A stretch of 64,000 nt of DNA from Spongilla lacustris (lineage: Eukaryota; Porifera; Demospongiae; Spongillida; Spongillidae), in assembly GCA_949361645.1 (NCBI GenBank), contig OX442421.1, positions 5,499,320 through 5,563,319 of the forward strand. The letters are read 5' to 3'. The translations under genes and the position numbers were made by a program. Below are positions 46,052-57,019 of this stretch, in pieces. Every line of letters starts with the position of its first letter. The first letter of the stretch is position 1. Under the pieces are notes generated by a model, which saw only the letters and a program-made list of their open reading frames with translations, was not told the DNA's origin and did no database searches.

Positions 46052-46816
46052 GGTGTCACGTAAAATTGGGGATCCCGTAAAACTAGCTGGGGACTCCCGC
46101 ATCCCTAATTTAATCTGGAGACCGTTCCGTGAAAATAGGGATCCCTTATAATTTTCAGTGCGCATGAGCAGAAAGCAAGATGGAGAGCGATGTGACGAAA
46201 GACGGACGGTTTAGCTACAGACAAATATTTTCCCATCGGGTTTCAGATGGCCAATACCCGCCTGGGTTTTCTAAAGCAGATAAGTTGGCTTTACGTACGA
46301 AAGAGACTCGGCAAAATTTTCGAAGCAAAAGGTTCCGACCTTTCAGTATTACTGCATGTGGTGGGTCCCCAATTTTACGTGACCTGATAGGCGACTGGCC
46401 TCAGTTTGGCAGCCCTGGTCAGTATATAAAACGTGTGTGTCGTTTTATTCCACTCGTTTAGACCATGCATGCAGCCATACGGTCACAATGGCTTTACTGA
46501 ATTGCTGATCATGAGCAGTAGGAATCACATAATTATGAGTTTCCTATGCGCTATCCACGCAGGCTTCTATCAATTAATCCGAATATTGCGCTTGCTAGTT
46601 ATCAATATTACACTGTAAAAAGTATGTTTAATATCATGCTAAATGAAAAAAAAATCGGCGGGGGCTTCTAATGTTTCTAATGAGAAGGCACTTATTATTA
46701 TAACTCCAATTCCAATTTTACACAGAATTTTAGTACTAGACTGATACATCCGTGTTTACTGTTATTTCAGAACAGGACAGGGGAAATATTATCTCAGATG
46801 CCAGTGACCTTTCAGT

Positions 46817-46865
<49 letters not shown>

Positions 46866-47314
46866 CTTCTGCAAAAATGTATACATGTGGATGCAGTTAT
46901 AGAATCCTTTTGACTTTTCTTATTTATGCATGTATAAAACTGATCTTTCGCTTTGTTTGAATTGGGATTAGTACATTCATACTTGACACTTCAAAGCTCC
47001 AAGGCCCAACCTATAGTTAACAAATATTCATTTGGCTGTTGAATTACTACACTGATATGCATGTACATGTGTTTAGGCGCCCGTTCGGCACAGTCACAAG
47101 GATCCGATCAGGTCATTCAACTCGGTTATACATATTTGCCTTACGCATTCATGGGGTCCCTTATTTCACGTAGGGATCCTCAATTTAGGGACTGGGGAAG
47201 GGGGGGGGTTCCCAATCTACCGAAAATTTTAGGGATTTCCCAGATTTCCGGAAAATAGGGGACGGGGGTCCCCAATTTTATGGGGTCCCCAATTTTATGA
47301 TTTTACGTAACACC
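46052..47314. mobile_element. 1.26-kb DNA transposon with GGTGT(C/T)ACGTAAAAT ends
   Basis: Left end GGTGTCACGTAAAATTGGGG and right end the inverse of GGTGTTACGTAAAATCATAA. Several internal inverted 'aattggggaccc' blocks lie near both ends. A 94-codon plus-strand ORF (46,180-46,461) starts ATGGAGAGCGATGTGACG; it is basic and unrecognised. A run of about 43 C lies at 46,818-46,861. No clear target duplication was found, so limits may be off by a few bases. Confidence 0.65.
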
Positions 47315-47404
47315 ACGGTACTCAAGCTATTTCAAAACATTTTTAGCTTGGCTGACTTGCCATCTTTATATTAATCGTCATTGTATGACTGATGTTAAAA
47401 AGTT

Positions 47405-47495
47405 CAACCCCTGAATAAAGATACCTCGATAATCAGGACACATGAGGTGGGTCCCGAACTCCCGATGGTGTCCGCATTAGAGGGGTTCCACTGTA
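47405..47495. mobile_element. One end of a pogo/Tigger-like element
   Basis: The inverse strand begins TACAGTGGAACCCCTCTAAT followed by GCGGACACC. This resembles the CAGT(T/G)GAACC...CGGACA ends of pogo-like elements as I recall them. Only one end is seen. Confidence 0.5.
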
Positions 47496-47622
47496 TGTAT
47501 ATCAAAATTAGTTGTGTATGCATGCATTATAGCATTCTGTAGCTTGCCGTGAAAAGAATGAGTATACTGGAGTAAAAGTTGATATGTATGTACTAGTATA
47601 CGATCACTAGGCAGTTTGAGGT

Positions 47623-47701
47623 AGTCTGGGTACCAGACCCTTTATAAGTATTTATTGGTTAACATATAAATACTTATAAATGGTCTGGTACCTAGACTAA
47701 G
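47623..47701. repeat. 79-bp imperfect palindrome (hairpin MITE)
   Basis: TAGTCTGGGTACCAGACC pairs with GGTCTGGTACCTAGACTA, and 'tataagtatttat' pairs with 'ataaatacttata', around a short loop. Confidence 0.8.
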
Positions 47702-47754
47702 TTTGAGGGGTTAAAAACTCCAAGTGGCTGTGCAGTTTGCGTGTGCGTAAGTAG

Positions 47755-47812
47755 TAGTTGGGCGTGGCCCGCCCTTCGCGTCAATACGCGAAGGGAGGGC
47801 CACGCCCAACTA
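47755..47812. repeat. GC-rich 57-bp palindrome
   Basis: AGTTGGGCGTGGCCCGCCCT pairs with the inverse arm ending GGCCACGCCCAACT. The loop is short (CGTCAATACG with flanking CGCG). It would form a very stable hairpin in DNA or RNA. Confidence 0.85.
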
Positions 47813-48100
47813 CGTAAGTAGCGTAACCCACTGACTCGACTATGCATGTATATCATATCAATTTTGCGGAGTACAAATTATAACTCGTCGTGATTGATTT
47901 TTTATTAGCGAACACTTTCATAGTATATCGCATATGCATATTCATGCATGTGCCACCAAAGGAAATTCAGTGTTTGTTTTACAATGTATGATGACTCCAC
48001 GTGCATGAAATTTTGCAGGGATGAAACTGATACATATATGGAGGTGCATGTGGTTGTTTTCATCATACATGCACTTATTTATAACTTATAAATGCATGAG

Positions 48101-51100
48101 TTACAGAACTACACAGCAGCACGTGCTGTAAGCAACTGTAGCACGTGGGGGATTTACCACTGCTACGCTGGGCGTTGAGACTGCAATCACAGTAGGGGGA
48201 GGTCGCTCGATGAAGACAGCTCCTCCCACCACCGGAGGACCACCGACAACAATAGCTCCTCCCACCAATGGAGGACCGACAACTAGGTAGCACATACAGG
48301 AGCACACAATTATACATATGCACACATACATGCACAAACTTGCATGCATGCTCACACAAACACATGCGCACTGCATACACATATATACATGCACATTAAT
48401 ACAAACAGAAACACTTGGGACATACATGTAATTTCGGCAAACCATGCATTTATAGTATGTACGCTACATGTATATGAAAATTCCATTAGCCCGGCCGTGA
48501 GTATATGCAGCTGAAACGTATAATTGCATGGTTGGCGAAACACCTAACCAATCAATGTGTAACAGTATAAGGACAGAAATGCATAATGGTATATACATTT
48601 CTCAATGCTGAACAGAATTTCTGTACCAGTAAACAGCCATAATGTCTCTAATCTATCCTTGTTCCACTTTTCCACTCTAGTCCGCTCCATGCAGATATCA
48701 GTAGCGCGCCCGTTAGATATGCTTGCATACATATACCGTACTGCCAAGACATATTAGCGGAGAGAACTGTTTGGCGGAGCCAAAACGATTTATTTTAACT
48801 AACTGGCGATTTTCAATTGGCGGAAGTCTCAGGATCAATAAGTTTAAGGCGATTTATAATTGGCGGAAATATCGTCTACAGCTAGCTATATAATTACGTA
48901 CGGAATGCTCCTCCCCCCGCCCCCCTCTGCGACGCGGATAACATGTTGGCGGAGAAAATTAAATATTAAGTTGATGGCGACACAGTTGGCGGAACTTTCC
49001 GCCAACTAGTTGTCGCCAAAACGTCTTGGCAGTACGGTAGCCAAGTAAGCCAACCAAAGGGGAAGCATGTCGCGGGATTATCAATCATTTCTTTCTGCAA
49101 GCAATTGCAAATTATTTGCAATGGATGTATATAGGATATTCCGTTTGTAAATCCATACAAAATATTACGTATAAATGTAGGTTAACTTATAGGCTAAAAA
49201 CAACCTAGCATTCGAGGGATTTTGCTTCACTATTTAGGTACAGCAACGTTTATACATCTGTACATAAATGTCACAGCTATCTTTAGACACAGCGCGCGCA
49301 GCTTACTTGTACAGGATCTATATATATATACATATACAGCTTTGGGCTCAGTTTATATTTTAGAACCAGTAGGTAATTAAAAAAAAAAAAACACAATAAT
49401 ACAATAATAAATAATAAAAAAATAAGAAAACAATAAATGAATAATAAAATGAATGAAGTTTGAAGTTGAAAGGGCTTTACACAACTGATAGATTGACCTT
49501 GCTGTCAGAAATTGCAAGGTCAATTGATGTTTCGAAGAGGTGTTGTGGCCTGTGGTAAGAAGAGCGCGAACCACGGAGGCACATGATAGCTGACCTAAGT
49601 AGGGAGAAGCTCACTTTGCAGCGAAGCCAGAATAGTGTTTTACTGTACGGCTGTTCCTGCTTATCCGCAATCAATGAAGCAAGTCTCTTGAAAACTACTG
49701 TAGCAGTAGATCCCAATCCGCCTGTGGTTGAGAAAACTAATGGCGAAAAGGAATGTGTTGAATGCGTTGTTCATATGCACGTTTCTTTTCCAGTTCAGCA
49801 CGGCGGTAGCACTGTGGTAAAGGGACTTTGCTTAAAGTAGCACAAAAAGGATTGAAAACCCTAACATCAAAGTAAGTCTTTTGTCTATTATGCCCCCAAA
49901 AATTCTCAGCAACGATGTCAAGATGAGCATCATCAGATGAGATACACGTTTTTAGTGTTAGATGTTCACCTGAAAGCTTCTGCAGTACAGGTTCAATGCC
50001 AACATTGTTGCTCACTTCAGTCAGAAGGTTGGCAGTGATATCTCGAAGTTCGTTGTGACAGATGTAGGGATATCCACCACAGGAGCAGCTTAAGGCGTGT
50101 TCCACTGTAAATGGTTTGCCGCAGATGCACACTAAAGGGAGTGAAGAAGGTTGCCAGCCGAAACGCAGACAAAGGGCATCTCGAAAATCTCCTTTGTGGA
50201 GAGCAAAACCATGAGAGGTTAATGGGAGAGCAGTAAGCCCGCTACTAGACCCCTTTTCACTTGATGCCTCCAAAATTCTCCGAAGATGCGGAGGGAACGT
50301 GCTTAAGAGATGTGTGTGAGAGTCTTTTTCTGCTAGACAACGGGCTGCACTTGAAGTTTTCTTTGCATCTTGTTGGGCCAGTGTACATGATAACGGGTAG
50401 GTTGTTGACTGCTTTAAAATCAAATCACACAGGGACTGTGTTATGTTGAGGGAGGCATTATACTGGAGTGAGGAGAGTTTTGTTGGGTTGATGATTCCTA
50501 AGCCACCTAGCCGAACAGGTAGTGCTAATAGTTCACGTTCGCTGTCACTGAATGAACTTTGACCTGTAACAGAGGGTAAGAATATTTGTCTGATGGTGGC
50601 TTTTAATGGTGCAATAAGATCACTGACGTTGGGAACAACTCTGGTTAAATAGGTCCATTTGCTTGTGAATCCATGTGTAAAGGCAGCATAAGCAGCATGG
50701 GGTTGGGTGATTGCAAATTTAGACAGTAATTTAAGTTCTTTTCTCAGGTGGAGATTTGTTGGTGGATAAAAGAATGAACAAATGTGTCAGTACCAAGAGA
50801 AGCTCCAAGATATTTCTTCCCTTCATCTGCATACCATATCTGTTTGATTGCATCATCAGATAGTGAATTGATTAGTGGTAAAAGCACCAATGCGTACATA
50901 GGCATTGCCAGAGGATCACCTTGGGTTGTTCCTTCTTCTGATAAAAGCTTTTCTCCATCTTTGAACAGGTTGACATCATCACGATAGGTGTTAATCAAAA
51001 TGGTTGAGATCACTGGACAAATATGCTGTATGTTGCGGAGTGCTGTTTGTCGATTTATAGAATTGAATGCATTTGTCGCATCAACGAGAAGCACTGCTTC

Positions 51101-54100
51101 TACTTCAGGTGAATTAAACAGTTTCTGCATCACATGCACTGCTGCTTCACATCCTGATTCTTGCCCAGCACAGAGCTGCATCGGCCCTGCAGCCATAAGA
51201 ATATCATCCTTAAATGTGGATAATACAGCTCTCGCAATGATGCGACGAAGGGTTTCACCGATCCCAATGGGCCGAGCACCTGGGTTCTTGTCTAAAGCAA
51301 TGAGTCTACACGCAACAAGCGCAGATAAACCCTCAGGATCCACAAACTCAGAGCAAAGGCGTCTGGTAACAGCTGTGATAGCTTTACAGAGGTCATTTGA
51401 GGCATCACGATGGGAAGTACACATCTGTTTCCATGCGGCAGCATCCAGGCCAGAGGGCCCTGGCGCACCTTCGATCTTCAATGCTGCATAACGAATTTTG
51501 ACACCATCAATTTGGTCAAAAATGATTTGGTGAGGCAGAAGGGTAGAGGGTTCATCTTTTACAAGGGTAGATGGAACAGGTGTAGATTTAGAAGGATGTT
51601 TTTGCCTTACGATGTCCAAGATATCTTTAGTTAGGGGAAGAGGACCACCGCTTCCGGCATCATTGCATTGCTATCCTGTGATAGCATTCGGAGAGCTGCT
51701 TTTACTTTTCCTTGCATCATCAAATGAGCAAACGTTCTGGCCCGTCTCTCATCAGCAGTGTTGTTGTTAGTTGTTCTTTCCAATTTGTCTTTATAGAGTT
51801 TTTGGATCAATCTGCCTTCCGTGAGCAAAGCATTAACATCTCCTTTGTACCAGAGTTTTAGGCGGCACAGGAGATGAGCTGTGTTCTCTTTGTCCCTGGA
51901 TTTAGGATATGGTTTTTGTAAAATCAATGCAGGCATTGACATAATAGCTTTAAAAACAATCGATTCTAGTGTAGAGCTGTTTGCATATGCATTGAGAAGA
52001 CGAGTCATTTCTACAATGAACTCCTTTCCTGATCTCCCAGAAGGAATTTTGAAAAGATTTTTCTTCCAATGGACGAGTTCATCATAATAGCATTGTATGG
52101 TATGAGAGAAAGTCTCACCATCAATGTCTTCCCATAGAAAAACACATTCAGAACGTTTAGAGAAAGGAGGACGGTCATATACCGAGGTCGTTTTACTTGA
52201 ATCGGCAATTTCTATTGTATGCGGTATAGAGGGGTTGCATGGATCTCGTGATGTCATGTGACGAAGCGATTTTATACGTAGAATTTTACATTGGGGGCAA
52301 AGCGTAAGGATAGTGTAGCACGTCTATCAAGTAAAACTTGCTGCGTTGTCGGGTGCTTGAAGCGATCGGACATGTAAAGTTCTTTCCTACCACCCGCCAA
52401 GGTATGTAAGGTTCTTTCCTGTACCATCTGCAAATTTCTGGCAAAGTAAAGAACAGCAGGAGTTAGATAGTCGATCGAGTAAGAGACAATGCCTAAACCC
52501 GCTTGCAACACTTCAGATTCATATCTGGCTCGGGCGACCGCTGATAAACTCTGACAATACGCTTCATTCCATTGACGCGCCATACTCGCTTGCCCCCAAT
52601 ATAAAAAAGTTGCAATATAAATTGTCACATGACATTGCGACGTGACGTAGGCCATGCAACCCCTCTATTGGCCGTGGCTTAGATACTGCGCTTGTAGTCG
52701 TGGTTGCCGGTGCCGGTCCTGGTGCGCAACAATTAGGAGGAGAATTTGAAAAGGCATTTAAACAGCGACCTAACTTTTTCGGACAACAGTTTATACATTC
52801 ACGACCCCCTTTATGGCAAGCACAACCACTACAGCGTCCATTTCGGCAACAGGCTCATGTTGGTGAAGTACCTGTAATTCGGGTTGACATAGTGTCGTCG
52901 ACATCTGTGTCGTTGCTAGTTGTTATTGCACTGGAATCCTCACATTCATTAGATTTTTTCTTTTGATACGCAGTTAGTGCTTCTTTTCCAGTTTGTATTT
53001 TTGTCTTGCGTTCATCATCCATTGTCGTCTCGTACCCAGTCATTTTGGGCGGTGGGGGCGGGGGGGGGGGGGTCGCGGCACTGACTCTACGGTACTTACG
53101 AATTCGTCTCATAGATGATTTAGACAGGGATTGGAAACGGGGTCACGTGCACGCCAATTAACAGCTCCATCTGTGTTATAGCGGAAGATAGGTTATTGTA
53201 GTAGTTATTAACTCAGGAATGTTGGAACAGAGTCAGTGTCCATAGCTATTTCTCTGCAAAATGAGTAGCAATAGAGGATGAAACCTTCAAACCCCGCTAA
53301 TACTATATACAAAAGTAGCCATCACATAGGCCCAGAACTGACAGTAGTCTCCCTATTCGTGCCGTACGTGTCCCTGACGCGATATATAGTCGATGTAAAG
53401 CCAACTTTTTATACCCTCATACCAACACTCCCTGGCTTAGCCCATAGCCCAGTTCTATCGCAAAATGAGTGTACTAGAGGATAAAACCTTCAAACCCCGT
53501 TAATACTATTTACAAAAGAAGCTATAGATGATTTCGGTGAGAAGTCGTTTCCTTGGAAACGCGTGACCTAAAACGATGAATAATTGAAGTGGAGGGCAAG
53601 GTATACGTGAAATGGTATGGAGGTGTTGTGCTTTTGGCTGTAGAAATCGTGGTGGTCAGCGTTTGGGCATAGGTTTCTATCGGTTTCCATTCAATAATGA
53701 AGGCAGACTACGAAGGTGGGTTCAAGCGGTCCGTAGATAGGATTGGCAGCCTTCGAAGCACTCGCGAATCTGTGGCGACCATTTTGTGTCATGTTAGTTA
53801 GAAGTGTGGAAGTCACAATTGAGTGAGGGAGTCATTTGTTTTTATTGTAGGCAAGCCTGTTGACGAACCCAGTGATGTGGCTATGTCTCTTCACGATTAT
53901 CTTTCAAGGATGGTATGCAAGAGGAAGTATTTGATCAAAATGATGGCAGTGAAAGCGCGGCAGGCGAAAGCGGGGCAAAGAAGAAAAGGAGAGGTGTGCT
54001 TTATATTATCTCTGCTTCAGCTGTACTAGTGTTGCTAGTTCACGCAGGACTCGCAACAGAGACAGAAATCATCAGTATGGGAGGCATATAGGGATGCAGC

Positions 54101-56373
54101 CCCCATGTCTGGAATAGCCACCCCATCTGCACCAATAGCTGGATCTGCTTATGTCTTAGCAACGATGATGAGCATGTGTGCTGTCATGCTGCCCTGCTTT
54201 GCCTTTGCCTACAGCCTACAAAAGCTATAGGCCTACATGACGGAGGACAAAGATGTCTGATGCCGATCGATTGCTATAAGCCTACTTGCTACATGTATGG
54301 ACCTAGCTTATCGATTACAGATAGGTCTGTAGACATGTACACCGTGCATTCTTTTAAAAATAAGCTTAGCTTACCAAGTTAGTTCAGTCGGCAACGATCA
54401 AGCCAGATGACCGAGCAATAGGCCCTAATCCACGCTTCGTGGGCCTGGTCTGCACTTTTGGTTGCCTTGGCCGAAACACACCACAAACACAGTCCTCACA
54501 GAGCCCGATTCAAACTAGTTGTAGGCTTCAAGTTCACGGGCGATCTATAAAATAGCCAAATATATTGCCATACTCTATACCCTGCCACAACGACATAGCA
54601 TCGCCGAAACGACGACCATCACCCCTCATGAAAAGGTCATCGCTTGGTGTCAGCCCCACCGACTCCAGTTTTTGTTTGTAACGCTCCTTTCGCTTGAAAT
54701 TTGCCGATCCATCACGATTTACCATACGTCTCAATAATGTTTTGCCCTCCACAAAAATTTCACATGACTCTCACGTGACGCGCGGGTTCTCACCGAAATC
54801 ATCTATACGCCCAGCCGTGCGTGTCCCTAATGATTGACGCGATAGCGATGTAAAGCCAACCTTTTATAACCTCATACCAACACTCCCTGGCATAGTCCAT
54901 AGCCCAGTTCTATCGCAAAATGGGTGCACTAGAGGTTGAAACCTTCAGACCCTATTAATACTATTTACAAAAGTAGCTATACGCCCAGAACTGCCAGTAG
55001 GGCCTAGTCTATCCGTGCCGTGTCCCTAATGATTGACGCGATAGTCAATGCAAAGCGAACGTTTTATAACCTCATACCAACACTCCCTGGCTTAGTCCAT
55101 AGCCCAGTTCTATCGCAAAATGAGTGCACTAGAGGATGAAACCTTCAAACCCCATTAAAACTATTTACAAAAGTAGCTATACGCCCAGGACTGACAGTAT
55201 GTCTAAAACGCTGTTTCGTGCCACTACATCTAGGGAAAAGGGCAAAACCTATTCAGTTTTGTCCAGATGGCTACGAAGAACATATTTATACAAACAATCA
55301 TTGTTTGTAAATATGTTCTTCGTAGTCAAGCTCAAAAAACGTACAGAGCAGTTTTTGCACGCCCAGAAAGGATTCACATAGCTTCATTACTAAGTTTTTA
55401 TTAAAAGCTCCCGAAGAGTTGTTCACTAGAACTTCAAAAACGTTTCTAGACCAACCTTACCTTTCATGAATTGGGTGGAATACATTCGAGGCTCTACACG
55501 ATACGGATTTCACCAAAACTAGCTATAACACATTTTCCCGCCAAACTCAAAAGGTGCTATCCATTATAACATTGACGGCGCATAGCCTTCTATCGTAAAA
55601 TGTATGGCTCACGTGACCCGTTTCCAATCCCTGTCTAAATAATCTATTATTATACCGGTATGTCCAAAGATATAGGGGTTAAAGGAAGCATAACTTATAA
55701 AAGTGGAGTACCTGAAGTGAATTCGTGCGCAGCACAAATGAGACTGAAGCAACATTCAATTGCAAGGCCATTCGTACAATCAGTCTAAGCGATCGAATTA
55801 AATTAGTAATACCGACCTGGCAGGCCGACCTGACAGGCCGGGGCTGTCAGGCCGGACCCCGGCCTGCAACACTGCAGTTTCTGACCCCTCACAAAAACGC
55901 ATATATACGGAGGTTAACGTAGTGTTCGGGCGGTTCGGCACTTATTCGTATATATACATTTATAAGTTGTTTACCTGTTCCGCCAACCACGACATCAACG
56001 GTTGCGTGACCATGATGGTGATGATCGTGATGGTGGTGACCTGAGTATATGCAAGGAGAGAGGAAGAGGTATACGTTTAGAGACTGACTGATACAGTACC
56101 GTTACCCATGCATAGTAACAACTTGACAAACTTGTGCGAGACACGTGAGTGTCCCAAATTAAACTTGCTCTTGTCGTGCACAATTGTGAGCATTTTTGTC
56201 TAGAACGTGCAGAATTGATTCGCGAAGGGTTGCAAAGTATGGGACCGGAGCGACTAATTATATGGGAACGAGTTACGCGCACGTCTGTCAAGCTGCGGCA
56301 CCTTCTCTATCTCTGGCCTACCTCCACCACCTCCTCCTCCTCCTCCTCCTCTTCCTCCTCCTCCTCGTGGCAT
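48101..56373 (-). CDS. Gene X: small Gly/His-rich, Val/Pro-rich protein (99 aa, 3 exons)
   Basis: Exons 56322-56373, 55975-56040, 48101-48282; total 300 nt, phases 1/1 match. Exon 1 reads MPR followed by about 15 Gly with one Arg. Exon 2 gives HHHHDHHHHGH then ATVDVVVGGT. Exon 3 is built of VVGPPLVGGA-type repeats with FIERPPP and ends in YSTCCCVVL. No signal peptide is evident. The exon structure and phases equal those of gene Y, which starts 646 bp away in the opposite direction. Function is unknown; the His cluster could bind metal ions and the Cys-rich end could be lipid-modified (both speculative). Intron 2 is 7.7 kb because of the retroelement and ISL2EU-like insertions. A further small exon inside the intron cannot be excluded. 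Confidence 0.65.
48736..49037. mobile_element. 302-bp MITE with TA target duplication
   Basis: Ends CCGTACTGCCAAGAC and its inverse GTCTTGGCAGTACGG, flanked by TA on both sides. 'ttggcgga' motifs are repeated inside. No coding capacity. TA duplication suggests a Tc1/mariner-type mobiliser. Confidence 0.8.
49480..53112 (-). pseudogene. Decayed RT-endonuclease retroelement inside intron 2 of gene X
   Basis: Reading down the minus strand: MRRIRKYRR and an acidic segment; an in-frame TGA at about 52,866; a CXC-like Cys-rich domain (ACCRNGRCSGCACHKGGREC); a MITE at 52,228-52,666; a conserved block (VHWKKNLFKIPSGRSGKEF). A frameshift near 51,635 leads into the reverse transcriptase (GAPGPSGLDAAAWKQ, LDKNPGARPIGIGETLRRI, LLVDATNAFNS, EEGTTQGDPLAMPMYA, IWYAD). 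After the YAD motif the normal sequence is cut short (deletion near 50,810) and a frameshift follows near 50,755. The C-terminus has a zinc-like motif (CICGKPFTVEHALSCSCGG), HNELRDITA and YFDVRVFNP, which fit a PD-(D/E)XK nuclease. The 3' end near 49,480 runs into an A/T-rich tail. It is dead; the family is recalled from similar cnidarian and sponge proteins. Confidence 0.75.
52228..52666. mobile_element. 439-bp ISL2EU-like MITE inserted in the retroelement, AT target duplication
   Basis: Ends AGAGGGGTTGCATGG and its inverse, flanked by AT (52,226-52,227; 52,667-52,668). Removing it plus one AT rejoins the retroelement frame (KPRPI-PHTIEIAD). A 128-codon minus-strand ORF spans almost the whole element, but no family is recognised for it. 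Confidence 0.85.
53612..53797 (+). pseudogene. THAP domain with an in-frame stop
   Basis: Starts MVWRCCAFGCRNRGG, then GFYRFPFNNEGRLRRWVQAV, TAG at 53,738-53,740, and DWQPSKHSRICGDHF. The C2CH zinc ligands, the FP motif and the W of a THAP zinc finger are all recognisable. THAP domains bind transposon ends or promoters. Downstream exons could not be assembled. Confidence 0.8.
54534..54752 (-). pseudogene. Fragment of an ISL2EU-type second protein (YqaJ-associated N-terminal part)
   Basis: The 72 codons (MEGKTLLRRMVNRD, YKQKLESVGLTPSDD, LWQGIEYGNIFGYFIDRP) resemble the N-terminal region of THAP-element-associated YqaJ proteins, where 'W..I.Y..I..YLI..P' precedes a Lys/Tyr-rich block. The nuclease core itself is absent. 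Confidence 0.45.
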
Positions 56374-57019
56374 AATTTTATATGAGCAAAGGGATTAGTT
56401 TCTACGGCGGATCGCTATATTTAAAAGCACGCATTTATACGTAGCGTATACGCACGCATTTATGCGTAGCGTGCGCACGCATGCGCGTACATGTAATGGC
56501 ATCCTTGCCAAGATGGTAACAAAAGGACGTCGGTATGGGATCTATCTGATATATCTTCATGTAGAAAGCGCAGCCATGCATGCGCATGTGTAATAAAAGT
56601 CGAATCAAATCATACATGTATAAAACGAATGCATGCAAATGCAGATAAGACCACATGACTTTAAAGTAGTAGCTGTATTTGTGACCCGAAAGCATAATGT
56701 ATATGTAATTAATATAGTGGCTTGCATTAGACACAACGCCGATAGTACCACTTAACAAAGAAAGAGGAAATCAAGTTACAATATAGAAGCCAGAAAAATT
56801 GTATGTTTGTTCCAAAAGGTTTACTATGTAGTTCCAAAGGAAGCTCCGTCACGAAGACACCTGTGATGTTCAAACAAAAAACAAGTCCTACATCCCGTTG
56901 TTGGTACTCATGCACAGCCATCGCATGCAGCGGATGGCCTACAGGAAGCAGCACAGTAAATAAAAGCGTCCCGGCAGAGCTCATGCTGCAATACATTGAT
57001 TAAGACGTCTGCCGCCAGA
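56374..57019. promoter_or_regulatory. Shared intergenic region of divergent genes X and Y
   Basis: The 646 bp between the two start codons must hold both promoters. It contains GCATGCGC-type alternating purine/pyrimidine stretches around 56,440-56,500 and several ACATGTA/TGCATG palindromes. No TATA box is placed clearly for either gene. Confidence 0.45.

Larger units (their letters stand above)
53526..54804. mobile_element. 1.28-kb THAP-bearing ISL2EU-like element nested in the previous one
   Basis: Ends AGATGATTTCGGTGAGAA and its inverse, flanked by AT (53,524-53,525; 54,805-54,806). The empty site AGCT-AT-ACGCCC is present intact in the neighbouring tandem repeat, which proves the insertion. 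It carries remains of two genes: a THAP domain (53,612-53,797) and a fragment at 54,534-54,752. This matches the two-gene plan I recall for ISL2EU elements (THAP transposase plus YqaJ-type nuclease). Confidence 0.8.
53113..55645. mobile_element. 2.5-kb ISL2EU-like element with tandem repeats, AT target duplication
   Basis: Ends AGATGATTTAGACAGGGATT (then GGAAACGG) and its inverse, with one mismatch. AT lies outside both ends (53,111-53,112; 55,646-55,647). The inside is made of about 175-205-bp tandem units ('gatgaaaccttcaaacccc' to 'cagttctatcgcaaaatgag'). One unit was split by a second, related insertion (53,526-54,804). It sits at the start codon of the retroelement ORF, whose ATG reuses the duplicated AT. 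Confidence 0.8.

Noticed and set aside
50988..51491. 167-codon plus-strand ORF
   Set aside because: Antisense shadow of the reverse-transcriptase frame on the minus strand.
56727..56996. 89-codon minus-strand ORF with a signal-like start
   Set aside because: It lies in the shared intergenic region of genes X and Y. No splice partner or homology supports it.
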